Source of the DNA: CAVXNB01 sp963763085
Lineage (GTDB): Bacteria > Actinomycetota > Acidimicrobiia > Acidimicrobiales > Bog-793
Direction of reading: 5' to 3'
Assembly: GCA_963763085.1 (NCBI GenBank)
Contig: CAVXNB010000004.1
Location: 1 to 64,000 of the forward strand
Length of the DNA: 64,000 bases
The position numbers and the translations under genes were made by a program. Positions within the stretch are counted from its first letter, which is position 1; the number at the start of each line of letters is the position of its first letter. The notes under the pieces were generated by a model. It was not told the DNA's origin. It was given only the letters and a program-made list of their open reading frames with translations, and searched no databases. Below are positions 17,188-25,813 of the stretch, one piece after another.

Positions 17188-19062
17188 ATGTCCAAGGCCG
17201 TCGGAATCGACCTCGGTACGACGAACTCGGTGGTCGCGTTCCTCGAGGCGGGCGAACCCACCGTGATCCCCAACGCGGAGGGTGGACGGACCACGCCTTC
17301 GATCGTGGGGTTTGCGAAGTCGGGCGAGGTACTCGTCGGGGAAGTCGCAAAGCGCCAGGCGATCACCAACCCGGATCGGACGGTCCGGTCGGTGAAGCGT
17401 CACATGGGAACCAGCTGGACCATCGACATCGACGGCAAGGCCTATACGGCCCAGGAGATCTCCGCCCGCATCCTGCAGAAGTTGAAGCGGGACGCTGAGG
17501 CGTTCCTGGGCGACACCGTCAACCAGGCCGTGATCACCGTCCCCGCCTACTTCGACGACGCCCAGCGGACCGCTACCAAGGAAGCCGGCCAGATCGCCGG
17601 GCTCGAGGTGCTCCGCATCATCAACGAGCCGACGGCGGCTGCGCTCGCCTACGGGCTCGACAAGGAGCGTGCCGACCAGACGGTGCTGGTGTTCGACCTC
17701 GGCGGCGGCACGTTCGACGTGTCCGTGCTCGAGATCGGCGACGGCGTCTTCGAGGTGAAGGCGACCTCCGGCAACACCCATCTCGGTGGTGACGACTGGG
17801 ACCAGCGCGTCATCGACTGGCTCGTGAAGACGTTCAAGGACACCGAGGGTGTCGACCTCTCCAACGACAAGATGGCCCTGCAGCGCCTGAAGGAGGCAGC
17901 GGAGAAGGCCAAGATCGAGCTGTCCGCCGTCCAGGAGACGACGATCAACCTCCCCTTCATCACGGCCACCAACGAGGGACCGAAGCACCTCGATCTCAAG
18001 CTCACGCGGGCAAAGCTCCAGGAGCTGACGGCCGACCTCGTCGACGCCTGCAAGGGGCCGTTCGAGCAGGTCATCAAGGACGCCGGCCTCACCGCGAGCG
18101 ACATCGACCACGTCGTGCTGGTCGGAGGATCGACGCGCATGCCGGCGATCTACGACCTCGTCGTGCAGCTGGCCGGCAAGGAGCCGCACAAGGGCGTCAA
18201 CCCTGACGAGGTCGTCGCGGTCGGCGCCGCCATCCAGGCCGGCGTGCTCAAGGGCGAGGTGAAGGACATCCTCTTGCTCGACGTCACGCCGCTCAGCCTC
18301 GGCATCGAGACCAAGGGTGGCATCACCCACCGCCTCATCGAGCGGAACACGACGATCCCGACCAAGCGCTCGGAGATCTTCACGACCGCGGAGGACCACC
18401 AGCCGTCGGTCGAGATCCACGTCCTGCAGGGTGAGCGGGACATGGCGATGTACAACAAGACGCTCGGCAAGTTCCAGCTCGTCGACCTGCCGCCGGCGCC
18501 CCGCGGCGTCCCGCAGATCGAGGTCGCGTTCGACATCGACGCCAACGGGATCGTCCACGTCTCGGCGAAGGACCTCGCCACCGGCCGGGAGCAGTCGATC
18601 ACCATCACCGGTCAGACGTCGCTCCCGAAGGACGACATCGAGCGGATGGTCCGTGATGCCGAGCAGCATGCGGCGGAGGACCGCCAGCGCAAGGAAGAGG
18701 CCGAGACCCGCAACAACGCCGACGCACTCGTCTACCAGACCGAGAAGCTCCTGAAGGACCAGGGCGACAAGGTCCCCGCCGACGAGCGGGAGCGGGTCGA
18801 GAGCGCGCTGAAGAGCTTGCGCGAGTCGCTCGGTGGCACCGACGCCGACCAGATCCGGCGCGACACCGACACCCTCCGTACCGCCTCCCAGGCGCTCGGG
18901 CAGCGGCTCTACGAGCAGGCGGCCCAGCAGCAGGCCGGCGGTGGCGGGGCCGGCGGGGCCGGAAGCGACGGCTCCGGCAGCTCGAGCGATTCGAGCGGGC
19001 CGGCCGACGATGAGGTCGTCGACGCCGAGATCGTCGACGAGCCCGGTACGGCGGCTTCGTGA
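17188..19062 (+). CDS. dnaK: Hsp70 chaperone DnaK
   Basis: A 624-residue Hsp70. GIDLGTTNSVVA opens the ATPase domain; VFDLGGGTFDVSVLEIGDG and VVLVGGSTRMPAI are the other nucleotide-binding signatures. The substrate-binding domain starts at about residue 370 (DVTPLSLGIETKGG), and the C-terminal tail is Gly/Ser-rich ending in acidic DDEVVDAEIVDE. It folds and protects client proteins with DnaJ and GrpE. GAGGAGTGGAGG sits upstream of the ATG. It is first in the operon with grpE, dnaJ, hspR and clpB; its stop overlaps the grpE GTG by 4 bp. Confidence 0.98.
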   Translation: MSKAVGIDLGTTNSVVAFLEAGEPTVIPNAEGGRTTPSIVGFAKSGEVLVGEVAKRQAITNPDRTVRSVKRHMGTSWTIDIDGKAYTAQEISARILQKLKRDAEAFLGDTVNQAVITVPAYFDDAQRTATKEAGQIAGLEVLRIINEPTAAALAYGLDKERADQTVLVFDLGGGTFDVSVLEIGDGVFEVKATSGNTHLGGDDWDQRVIDWLVKTFKDTEGVDLSNDKMALQRLKEAAEKAKIELSAVQETTINLPFITATNEGPKHLDLKLTRAKLQELTADLVDACKGPFEQVIKDAGLTASDIDHVVLVGGSTRMPAIYDLVVQLAGKEPHKGVNPDEVVAVGAAIQAGVLKGEVKDILLLDVTPLSLGIETKGGITHRLIERNTTIPTKRSEIFTTAEDHQPSVEIHVLQGERDMAMYNKTLGKFQLVDLPPAPRGVPQIEVAFDIDANGIVHVSAKDLATGREQSITITGQTSLPKDDIERMVRDAEQHAAEDRQRKEEAETRNNADALVYQTEKLLKDQGDKVPADERERVESALKSLRESLGGTDADQIRRDTDTLRTASQALGQRLYEQAAQQQAGGGGAGGAGSDGSGSSSDSSGPADDEVVDAEIVDEPGTAAS

Positions 19063-19766
19063 CCCGCGAGGCACGCGACCCGAAGCCGTCGGCAACCCGC
19101 CGTGGCGGTGTGCCTGGGCCGGACGCGCAAGCGAACGGCTCAGGCGAGGCCCACCCGGGTGAGGACGAGGCCGCAGGCCCCGATGAGAACGAGGCCGCAG
19201 GCCCCGATGAGAACCAGGCCGCAGGCGACGACGAGCACCACGACAATGAGATGGACGAGGAATTGAACCTGCCAATCGACCCGCTGCTCGATTGGGGTAG
19301 CGACCCCAGGGATGCCGAGAAGGATCTCGCCGCCCTGGCCGAGGAGGCCCTCGTGGCCGCCGAGCGCGACGAGTACCTCGACGCGCTCCGGCGGCTGCAG
19401 GCCGACTTCGACAACTTCCGCAAGCGCTCGATGCGCCAGCAGACCGAACTGCTCCAACGCGCCAACGAGGGCTTGATCCTCCGGCTCCTCCCGGTGCTGG
19501 ACGCGCTCGACCTGGCGACGGCGCACGTCCGCTCCCAGGAGGAATCGAGCGACGCGGCGAAAGCCCTCGAGCAGATCGACTCGCTGCTTCGCGACATCCT
19601 TGCCCGTGAGGGCGTCGAGCGGATCGACGCCCTTGGTTTGCCCTTCGATCCCACGGTCCATGACGCCGTCGGGGGTGACGGGCCGATCGTCGCCGATGTC
19701 ATGCGGGCCGGCTACCGCCTCAAGTCGAAGGTGCTGCGGCCGGCGATGGTCGTCCTCGGGGCCTGA
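19059..19766 (+). CDS. grpE: Nucleotide exchange factor GrpE
   Basis: A 235-residue GrpE that releases ADP from DnaK. The conserved part runs from about residue 98 (EYLDALRRLQADFDNFRKR) through ILRLLPVLDALDLA to the beta domain (FDPTVHDAVGG and YRLKSKVLRPAMVVLG). The first 85 residues are low complexity and acidic and contain a DNA tandem repeat coding EAAGPDEN twice and a partial third copy. The GTG start overlaps the dnaK TGA (GTGA), implying translational coupling. The long disordered N-terminus is a typical actinobacterial trait, though the precise repeat is probably strain-variable. Confidence 0.95.
   Translation: MTREARDPKPSATRRGGVPGPDAQANGSGEAHPGEDEAAGPDENEAAGPDENQAAGDDEHHDNEMDEELNLPIDPLLDWGSDPRDAEKDLAALAEEALVAAERDEYLDALRRLQADFDNFRKRSMRQQTELLQRANEGLILRLLPVLDALDLATAHVRSQEESSDAAKALEQIDSLLRDILAREGVERIDALGLPFDPTVHDAVGGDGPIVADVMRAGYRLKSKVLRPAMVVLGA
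19167..19235 (+). repeat. 24-bp tandem repeat inside grpE
   Basis: Two exact 24-bp units (19167-19190, 19191-19214) and a partial third (to 19235) encode EAAGPDEN, EAAGPDEN and QAAGDDE. The unit length keeps the frame, so copy number can vary without breaking grpE. Confidence 0.85.
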
Positions 19767-19776
19767 GGACCCCGCT

Positions 19777-20892
19777 ATGGCAGCCCAGCGCGACTGGTAC
19801 ACGACGGACTACTACAAGATCCTCGGCGTCACGGACAAGGCGACCGACAAGGAGCTCCAGCGCGCCTATCGCAAGCTCGCAAAACAGTTCCACCCCGACA
19901 AGAACCCCGGCTCCGAGGACCGCTTCAAGCAGATCTCCGCCGCTTACGACGTCCTCGGCGACCCCGAGAAACGCAAGGAGTACGACGAAGTCCGCCGTCT
20001 CGGTCCTCTCAGCAACCTCGGGGGCTTCGGCGGGTCCGGCGACGGCGGCAACGGCACCTTCAACTTCCGCGTCGACGACATCTCCGACATCTTCGGCGGC
20101 TTGTTCGGCCGCGGAGGTCGCGGCTCCAACCGCGGCACGCCCGGAAGCGGTCCCCGTCGTGGCCACGATCTCGAGGCGGAGCTTCACCTGTCTTTCCAGG
20201 AGGCCGTCGACGGTGCTGTCACGACGGTCAACGTCTCGAGCGGCATGCGCTGCTCGACCTGCGGCGGCTCGGGCTCACGCCCGGGCACGATGCCGGTGGT
20301 GTGCCCGCGCTGCAACGGGCTCGGCGTCCTCAACGACAACCAGGGCATGTTCTCTCTGTCCACGCCGTGCCCGCAGTGCCAGGGCCGGGGCACGATCGTC
20401 GTCGATCCCTGCCCGACCTGCCACGGCTCGGGACTCGAGCAGCGGCAACGACAGGTGAAGGTCAGGATCCCCGCCGGAGTCGAGGACGGCCAGCGGATCC
20501 GCGTCAAAGGACGCGGCGAGCCGGGCGCCAACGGCGGGCCGGCCGGCGATCTCTACGTGACCGTGCACGTGGCGCGTCACCCGCTCTTCGGTCGCAAGGG
20601 CCGCAATCTCACGCTGACGGTGCCGGTCACGTTCCCCGAGGCGACCCTCGGGGGTCAGATCACCGTGCCCTCCCTCACGGGCCCGGTCACCCTCAAGATC
20701 CCGGCGGGCACCCGCCAGGGCCAGACGTTCCGGGTGAAAGGCCGTGGAATCACGACTGGTTCGTCGATCGGCGACCTCCTCGTGACCGTCGACATCGTCG
20801 TCCCGTCCGAGCTCACCGACGACCAGCGCAAGGCGGTCGAAGCCCTTGCGAGGACGTTGGACGGCTCGCCGAGAGAGCACCTGGGGGTCTGA
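19777..20892 (+). CDS. dnaJ: Chaperone DnaJ
   Basis: A 371-residue type I Hsp40. Residues 9-75 are the J domain (YYKILGVTDKATDKELQRAY with HPD in FHPDKNPG). A Gly-rich linker follows (GGFGGSGDGGNG), then four zinc-binding Cys motifs (CSTCGGSG, CPRCNGLG, CPQCQGRG, CPTCHGSG) and the C-terminal substrate domains (PVTFPEATLGG). It delivers substrates to DnaK and stimulates its ATPase. It starts at ATG 10 bp after grpE and ends 2 bp before the hspR GTG. Confidence 0.97.
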   Translation: MAAQRDWYTTDYYKILGVTDKATDKELQRAYRKLAKQFHPDKNPGSEDRFKQISAAYDVLGDPEKRKEYDEVRRLGPLSNLGGFGGSGDGGNGTFNFRVDDISDIFGGLFGRGGRGSNRGTPGSGPRRGHDLEAELHLSFQEAVDGAVTTVNVSSGMRCSTCGGSGSRPGTMPVVCPRCNGLGVLNDNQGMFSLSTPCPQCQGRGTIVVDPCPTCHGSGLEQRQRQVKVRIPAGVEDGQRIRVKGRGEPGANGGPAGDLYVTVHVARHPLFGRKGRNLTLTVPVTFPEATLGGQITVPSLTGPVTLKIPAGTRQGQTFRVKGRGITTGSSIGDLLVTVDIVVPSELTDDQRKAVEALARTLDGSPREHLGV

Positions 20893-20894
20893 TC

Positions 20895-21296
20895 GTGGGC
20901 TTCGAACCCAGCGACGCCGGCTTCTCCGAGCGCTCGACGCGCGCCGTCTACGTCATCTCGGTCGCGGCCGAGCTCGCCGGCGTCCACCCGCAAACGCTTC
21001 GCATCTACGAGCGCAAGGGCCTGTTGGATCCGGCCCGCACGGGCGGGGGCAATCGCCGCTACAGCGAGGCCGACATCGCCCACCTGCGTCGGATCCAGGA
21101 GCTGACCGCCGTCGGATTGAACCTGGAAGGGGTGCGACGCGTGCTCGCGCTCGAGACCGAGATCGCCCTCCTACGCTCCGAGCTCGAGAGCACCCGCCTC
21201 GAGGCGCGCCGGGCCGTGGAGCAGACCCACCGCCAGTACCGGCGCGAGCTCGTGCCGGTCTCGCAGAACCGTTTGCCGGCCCGAAGGACGAGGTAA
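20895..21296 (+). CDS. hspR: Heat-shock repressor HspR
   Basis: A 133-residue MerR-family repressor. YVISVAAELAGVHPQTLRIYERKGLLDPARTGGGNRRYSEADI is the characteristic HspR DNA-binding region, followed by LRRIQELTAVGLNLEGVRRVLALE and a helical tail. In actinobacteria HspR binds HAIR sites with DnaK as co-repressor, and the HAIR match at 17088 fits autoregulation of this operon. The GTG start is 2 bp after the dnaJ stop, and its own stop is 4 bp before clpB. Confidence 0.95.
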   Translation: MGFEPSDAGFSERSTRAVYVISVAAELAGVHPQTLRIYERKGLLDPARTGGGNRRYSEADIAHLRRIQELTAVGLNLEGVRRVLALETEIALLRSELESTRLEARRAVEQTHRQYRRELVPVSQNRLPARRTR

Positions 21297-21300
21297 CACA

Positions 21301-23790
21301 ATGGCTTTCGACCCCAACCGCTGGACGCTCAAGACCCAGGAGGCGGTCCGCGACGCCCTCGCGCTCGCGAAGACCTCGCACCACGCCGAAGTCGGACCCG
21401 ACCATGTGCTGTCAGCGGCGCTGTCACAGGACGGCGGCGTCGCCATCCCCATCCTCGACCGCCTCGGCGTCGCGCCCCTCTCGGTCCGCAACCGGGTCGC
21501 CGACTCGCTCGCCAGGATCCCGAAGGCATACGGCGGGGCCGAGCCGACGCTCAGCCGTGACCTCAACGACGCCTTCGAACGGGCCGACGAGGCCCGTCGC
21601 GAGATGGGCGACGAGTACCTCTCCGTCGAGCACCTGCTGCTCGCAATGGCGGACCGGCTCGGGGTCAGCCGCGACGATCTCCTCAAGGCGCTGCAGTCGG
21701 TCCGCGGCAGCCACCGGATCACGTCCCAGACGCCGGAGGAGCAGTACCAGTCGCTCGAACGCTACGGCCGCGACCTCACCGATCTCGCCCGGGAGGGCAA
21801 GCTCGACCCGGTCATCGGCCGCGACGACGAGATCCGCCGCGTCATCCAGGTCCTGTCGAGGCGCACGAAGAACAACCCCGTGCTCATCGGCGAGCCCGGC
21901 GTCGGCAAGACGGCCATCGTCGAGGGCCTCGCCACGCGCATCGTCGAAGGCGACATCCCCGAAGGCCTGCGGAACAAGCGGGTCGTCGCTCTCGACCTCG
22001 CCTCCATGGTCGCCGGCGCCAAGTACCGCGGCGAGTTCGAGGAGCGCCTGAAGGCGGTCCTGAAGGAGATCTCGGACTCCGAGGGCGAGATCATCACGTT
22101 CATCGACGAGCTGCACACGATCGTCGGCGCCGGCGCCGCCGAGGGCGCCATGGACGCCGGCAACATGATCAAGCCGATGCTGGCGCGTGGCGAGCTGCGC
22201 ATGATCGGGGCGACGACGCTGGACGAGTACCGCAAGTACATCGAGAAGGACGCCGCTCTCGAGCGGCGGTTCCAGCCCGTGATCGTCGAGCAGCCGTCGG
22301 TCGCGGACACGATCGCCATCCTCCGCGGGCTGAAGGAGCGCTACGAGGTGCACCACGGCGTGCGCATCCAGGACGCCGCCCTCGTCGCCGCCGCCGTTCT
22401 GTCCGACCGTTACGTGACGGGCCGTTTCCTGCCGGACAAGGCCATCGACCTGATCGACGAGGCCGCCAGCCGCCTGCGCATCGAGATCGACTCGATGCCG
22501 ACCGAGATCGACGTCGTCGCCCGCCGCGTCCGCCAGCTCGAGATCGAGCGCATGGCGCTCGAGAAGGAGACCGATCCCGCCTCGGTCGAACGCCTCTCCC
22601 GGCTGGAGGCCGAGCTGGCCGATCTCCAGGAGCAGCAGACGGCGATGACCGCCCACTGGCAGGCGGAGAAGGACGCCATCGCGGCCATCCGCGACCTCAA
22701 GGGGGAGCTCGACGTGGCCCGGCAGGAGGCGGAGCGCTACGAGCGCGAGGGCGATCTGGCCAAGGCGGCGGAGATACGGTACGGGCGGTTTCCTGAGCTC
22801 GAACGCCGGATTCAGGCGGCGACGGAGAAGCTCGCCGAGCTTCAGTCCGAGCAGAAGATGCTGAAGGAGGAGGTCGACGCCGAGGACATCGCCGAGGTCG
22901 TGAGCCGGGCGACAGGCGTCCCCGTGTCGCGCCTCATGGAGGGCGAGGTCCGCAAGCTCGTCGAGCTCGAGAATCTGCTGCACCAGCGGGTGATCGGACA
23001 GAACCAAGCGGTCGAGGCTGTAGCCAACGCCATCCGCCGCAGCCGCGCCGGCCTGTCGGACCCGAACCGGCCGATCGGGACGTTCCTGTTTCTCGGCCCG
23101 ACGGGCGTCGGCAAGACCGAGCTCGCCAAGGCACTCGCCGAGGTGCTCTTCGACGACGAGCGGGCGATCGTCCGGATCGACATGGGCGAATACCAAGAGA
23201 AACACAACGTTTCCCGCCTCATAGGCGCCCCACCCGGTTACGTCGGCTACGAGGAGGGCGGCCAGCTCACCGAGTCCATCCGCCGGCGCCCGTACGCGGT
23301 CGTGCTGCTCGACGAGATCGAGAAGGCGCACCCGGACGTGTTCAACATCCTCCTGCAGGTGCTCGACGACGGCCGCCTGACCGACGGGCAGGGGCGCACG
23401 GTCGACTTCTCGAACTCCGTGCTGATCATGACCTCCAACCTCCGCGGCGACCCCTTCGATACGTTCAAGCCCGAATTCGTCAACCGGATCGACGAGATCG
23501 TCCGGTTCCGCCCGCTCGGCCGCGAGGACCTGTTCGCCATCGTCGGGATCCAGCTCGGAACGCTCCGGCGCCGGCTCGAGGACCGGCGCATCACGCTCGA
23601 GGTGACGCCGGAGGCGGAGATCTGGCTGGGTGAGCACGGCTACGACCCCGACTTCGGCGCCCGCCCCTTGCGACGGGTGATCCAGCGCGAGGTCGGTGAC
23701 CCGCTGGCGCTCGCCCTGCTCGAAGGCCGCTACAGCGAAGGCGACACGGTTCGGGTCGAGGTCGAGGACGACAAGCTCGTCCTTCGCTAG
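21301..23790 (+). CDS. clpB: Disaggregase ClpB
   Basis: An 829-residue Hsp100 AAA+ unfoldase that pulls proteins out of aggregates with DnaK. The N domain (residues 1-150) begins RWTLKTQEAVRDAL. The first Walker A is GEPGVGKTA near residue 198. The coiled-coil middle domain spans about residues 390-510 (LEKETDPASVERLSRL, LAKAAEIRYGRFPELE). The second Walker A is GPTGVGKTE near residue 598. The family usually has 850-870 residues; the difference lies after VLIMTSN, where only about nine residues separate it from FKPEFVNRIDE, fewer than in known ClpB. Last gene of the HspR operon. Confidence 0.96.
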   Translation: MAFDPNRWTLKTQEAVRDALALAKTSHHAEVGPDHVLSAALSQDGGVAIPILDRLGVAPLSVRNRVADSLARIPKAYGGAEPTLSRDLNDAFERADEARREMGDEYLSVEHLLLAMADRLGVSRDDLLKALQSVRGSHRITSQTPEEQYQSLERYGRDLTDLAREGKLDPVIGRDDEIRRVIQVLSRRTKNNPVLIGEPGVGKTAIVEGLATRIVEGDIPEGLRNKRVVALDLASMVAGAKYRGEFEERLKAVLKEISDSEGEIITFIDELHTIVGAGAAEGAMDAGNMIKPMLARGELRMIGATTLDEYRKYIEKDAALERRFQPVIVEQPSVADTIAILRGLKERYEVHHGVRIQDAALVAAAVLSDRYVTGRFLPDKAIDLIDEAASRLRIEIDSMPTEIDVVARRVRQLEIERMALEKETDPASVERLSRLEAELADLQEQQTAMTAHWQAEKDAIAAIRDLKGELDVARQEAERYEREGDLAKAAEIRYGRFPELERRIQAATEKLAELQSEQKMLKEEVDAEDIAEVVSRATGVPVSRLMEGEVRKLVELENLLHQRVIGQNQAVEAVANAIRRSRAGLSDPNRPIGTFLFLGPTGVGKTELAKALAEVLFDDERAIVRIDMGEYQEKHNVSRLIGAPPGYVGYEEGGQLTESIRRRPYAVVLLDEIEKAHPDVFNILLQVLDDGRLTDGQGRTVDFSNSVLIMTSNLRGDPFDTFKPEFVNRIDEIVRFRPLGREDLFAIVGIQLGTLRRRLEDRRITLEVTPEAEIWLGEHGYDPDFGARPLRRVIQREVGDPLALALLEGRYSEGDTVRVEVEDDKLVLR

Positions 23791-23799
23791 GCCGCCGTG

Positions 23800-23877
23800 C
23801 GCTGCTCGGGGCGAGCCTCGGGGGTTGCCGGGCGAGCCTCGCCGTGGGTTGCCCGGGGCAGCCTCGGGGTGTATCGA
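23800..23877. repeat. Imperfect tandem repeat after clpB
   Basis: Three imperfect units built on GGGCGAGCCTCG...GGGTTGCC (about 20-24 bp each) fill the start of the clpB-lactonase intergenic space. No gene is seen in 23791-24077 apart from this repeat and palindrome copy B. Confidence 0.55.
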
Positions 23878-23886
23878 AAAGTTGCC

Positions 23887-23944
23887 CAAACTTGCTTCCG
23901 TTAATGATTGCGACCAGTCGCAATCTCGATTGGAGGCAAGTTTG
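23887..23944. repeat. 58-bp nested palindrome family, copy B
   Basis: Arms CAAACTTGCTTCC (23887-23899) and GGAGGCAAGTTTG (23932-23944) flank two 6-bp spacers and the inner palindrome GATTGCGACCAGTCGCAATC (23906-23925; 9-bp arms). It lies between the convergent ends of clpB and the beta-propeller gene. On the minus strand the outer arm is followed by GGGCAACTTTTCGA, giving a short T-run downstream of the propeller gene. Confidence 0.9.
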
Positions 23945-24077
23945 ATAAGGAAAAGGAACTACCCGGCCTCCCGGCGAACGGCGTGGCCGGATCCCAACGT
24001 GCCTCGAGCTGGTGGCAGCCGGCGGCTGCGGCGCCCCCCGCAACTGGGAGGGCACCGCAGCCGGGCCGTGCCAAGGA

Positions 24078-25228
24078 TCAGAAGGCGGCGATGCCCTCGC
24101 CACCGGCCGCGTTGGCGACCTTGACGCTCCCGATCTCGGTGAGCGAGTGGTCGGGGTTGATCTGGAACTCGTCGACGATCCCGTTTCCACCGGTCTGCAC
24201 GTAGAGGTACTGGCCGCCGGCTGAGCCGGAGGCGTCGACCGTTCCCGCGTCGGTGCTGGTCTGACCGAGCAGCGTGAGCTGTCCGTTCCCGCCGATCCGG
24301 TAGCCGCTCACAGAAGCGCTGCCGGCGTTCGACGCATAGAACGTGCCGGCCGACCCGCGCCACCCAGCACGTCGCAGACTTGACCGGTGCCGACCGAGTC
24401 GATCAGCGCGATCGTCCCGTCGCCGGCGAGGGCATACGTCGCAAGGGCGTTCGTGCCCGCGTTGGCGATCACGAGGTGGCCGGCGTTGTCGAAGGAGATG
24501 GCGAATGGAACCGTGCCCGCTTCCTTGTTGACCACCGCGCCCGAGGAGAGATTGCCGTCGTGACGAACCGAGTAGACGTCGACGTCGTTGCCGTTCATCT
24601 TCGTGGTCACGATCAGCTGCGAGCCGTCAGGCGAGAACGCGACCTGCCCCGGCGTGTTGGTGAACTGCGGAGTGGCCGTCGGGTCGAGTCCGAGGGCTCG
24701 GTTCGACTGCCCGATCGGGAAGACGAAACCGAACGCGATGCGGAAGCCCTGCACCGACCCGCCGTTCTCGGCGTTGAGGACGTAGACGAGGTCGCCGTGG
24801 ACAGCCACGCTGACGGGGAACGTCCCACCGGAGCCGAGCACCTGCCTGAGGTGGAGCCGGTCGCCCCGGACCGAGAAGACCGAAATCGTGTTGCTGCCCG
24901 CGTTGACAGCGAACAGCAGGGCGTTGTCGTGGTCGTAGGTGAGTGCGCCCTGCGACGCGAGGTGGTCGACGACCGAGCCGGAAAGGATGCCCCCAAGCCC
25001 GTGGGTGTCGTACGTGCCTGCCAGGGTGAGCGTCCCGTCGCCGGCCCGGTCGTACGCGACCACCTGGTTGCCGGCGGTGTTGTCGGTCTGGACGAATACG
25101 ACGTGGTCGGCGCCCCCACCGAACCGCGGAAAGTGGTGAGCCGTGGTTGCGCCGGCCGCCCCGGCGAATGCTGCCGCGGAGGCGATGGCGACGGCTGCTA
25201 CAGAGGCAAAACGGGCGAGTGCTTTCAT
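24078..25228 (-). pseudogene. Secreted lactonase-like beta-propeller, two frameshifts near the end
   Basis: About 380 residues if read through. Residues 1-32 are a signal peptide (ASVAAVAIASAAAFAGAAGA). The rest shows propeller blades of the lactonase / 3-carboxymuconate-cyclase type: VVAYDRAGDGTLTLAGTY, NTISVFSVRGDRL, GQVAFSPDGSQLIVTTK, DVDVYSVRHDGNL. Between about 24330 and 24375 the frame shifts twice (DSVGTGQ, then ATCWVARVG, then FYASNAGSASVSGYRI), after which the last blade continues to a TGA at 24078. The start ATG has AAGGAG upstream. It is divergent from marR. Both shifts act as single extra bases, so an assembly error is plausible and the protein may be intact in the cell. Confidence 0.7.
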
Positions 25229-25315
25229 CCGTACTCCTTCAGTCTGGGATAGGCGTGTGCGAAGTGCAGTCCTGCGGGAGCCCGAGGCGTTACATCGGGC
25301 GGTGTGCGAGGCCGG

Positions 25316-25351
25316 CAAGATGGTTCGATAGTCGAACCATCTTGGTATAAT
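25316..25351 (+). promoter_or_regulatory. 29-bp perfect palindrome and -10 of a leaderless marR promoter
   Basis: Arms CAAGATGGTTCGA (25316-25328) and TCGAACCATCTTG (25332-25344) are perfect 13-bp inverted repeats around TAG. A consensus -10 TATAAT occupies 25346-25351, and the marR GTG is at 25358, so transcription would start on the start codon. The -35 region falls inside the palindrome. Occupancy by the MarR protein would block this promoter and could also affect the divergent propeller gene starting at 25228. Confidence 0.75.
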
Positions 25352-25357
25352 GGAACT

Positions 25358-25813
25358 GTGCAACCCCCCCGATCCACGGAGACCACGAGCACGGCAACAG
25401 CCGTGCTCGGCGCCGCCCGCCTCGCCCGGGTGCTCGACCGGGCATCGGGTGACCTCGGCCTCGCCCACTATCGGGTGCTCAGCCTCGTCGCCGCCGGCGA
25501 CGAGCGGGCGTCCCGGCTCGCCCAGCGCCTGACGCTCGGCAAGCCCGCGGTGAGCGCGTCCGTCGACGCGCTCGTGGCGCGGGGCCTGCTGACTCGCGAC
25601 ACGGTCGCCGGCGATCAGCGGGCAATCCGCCTCCAGCTCACCGACGAGGGCCGGCTGCTCCTGAGCCAGACCGAGGCCGCCATGGCCGCGCGGCTCGAAG
25701 ACGTCGTGCGGGCCACCGACGACCCCGCCATGACGATGCGGGCCCTTGAGATGCTGGACGGGGCGATCGACCGCCATCTCGCCGAGCGCCGCGCGGCCGC
25801 CGGAGGGAAGTGA
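25358..25813 (+). CDS. MarR-family regulator
   Basis: A 151-residue winged-HTH protein: LGLAHYRVLSLVAAGDERASRLAQRLTLGKPAVSASVDALVARGLLTRDTVAGDQRAIRLQLT contains the recognition helix and the wing (DQRAIRLQLT). MarR proteins typically repress an adjacent exporter and themselves until a small ligand binds. The setting fits: a 29-bp palindrome covers its promoter, and its stop overlaps the GTG of the ABC exporter gene by 4 bp. The GTG at 25358 is chosen over the longer open frame because the -10 lies only 6 nt upstream. The ligand is unknown. Confidence 0.9.
   Translation: MQPPRSTETTSTATAVLGAARLARVLDRASGDLGLAHYRVLSLVAAGDERASRLAQRLTLGKPAVSASVDALVARGLLTRDTVAGDQRAIRLQLTDEGRLLLSQTEAAMAARLEDVVRATDDPAMTMRALEMLDGAIDRHLAERRAAAGGK

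Noticed and set aside
17113..19275. 720-residue minus-strand frame over dnaK
   Set aside because: dnaK is unmistakable on the plus strand; the antisense frame is a codon-bias shadow.
21424..23889. 821-residue minus-strand frame over clpB
   Set aside because: Same reason: ClpB signatures are on the plus strand and the antisense frame has no motifs.
24012..24224. 70-residue plus-strand frame near palindrome copy B
   Set aside because: It overlaps the conserved end of the propeller gene on the other strand and shows only shadow composition.
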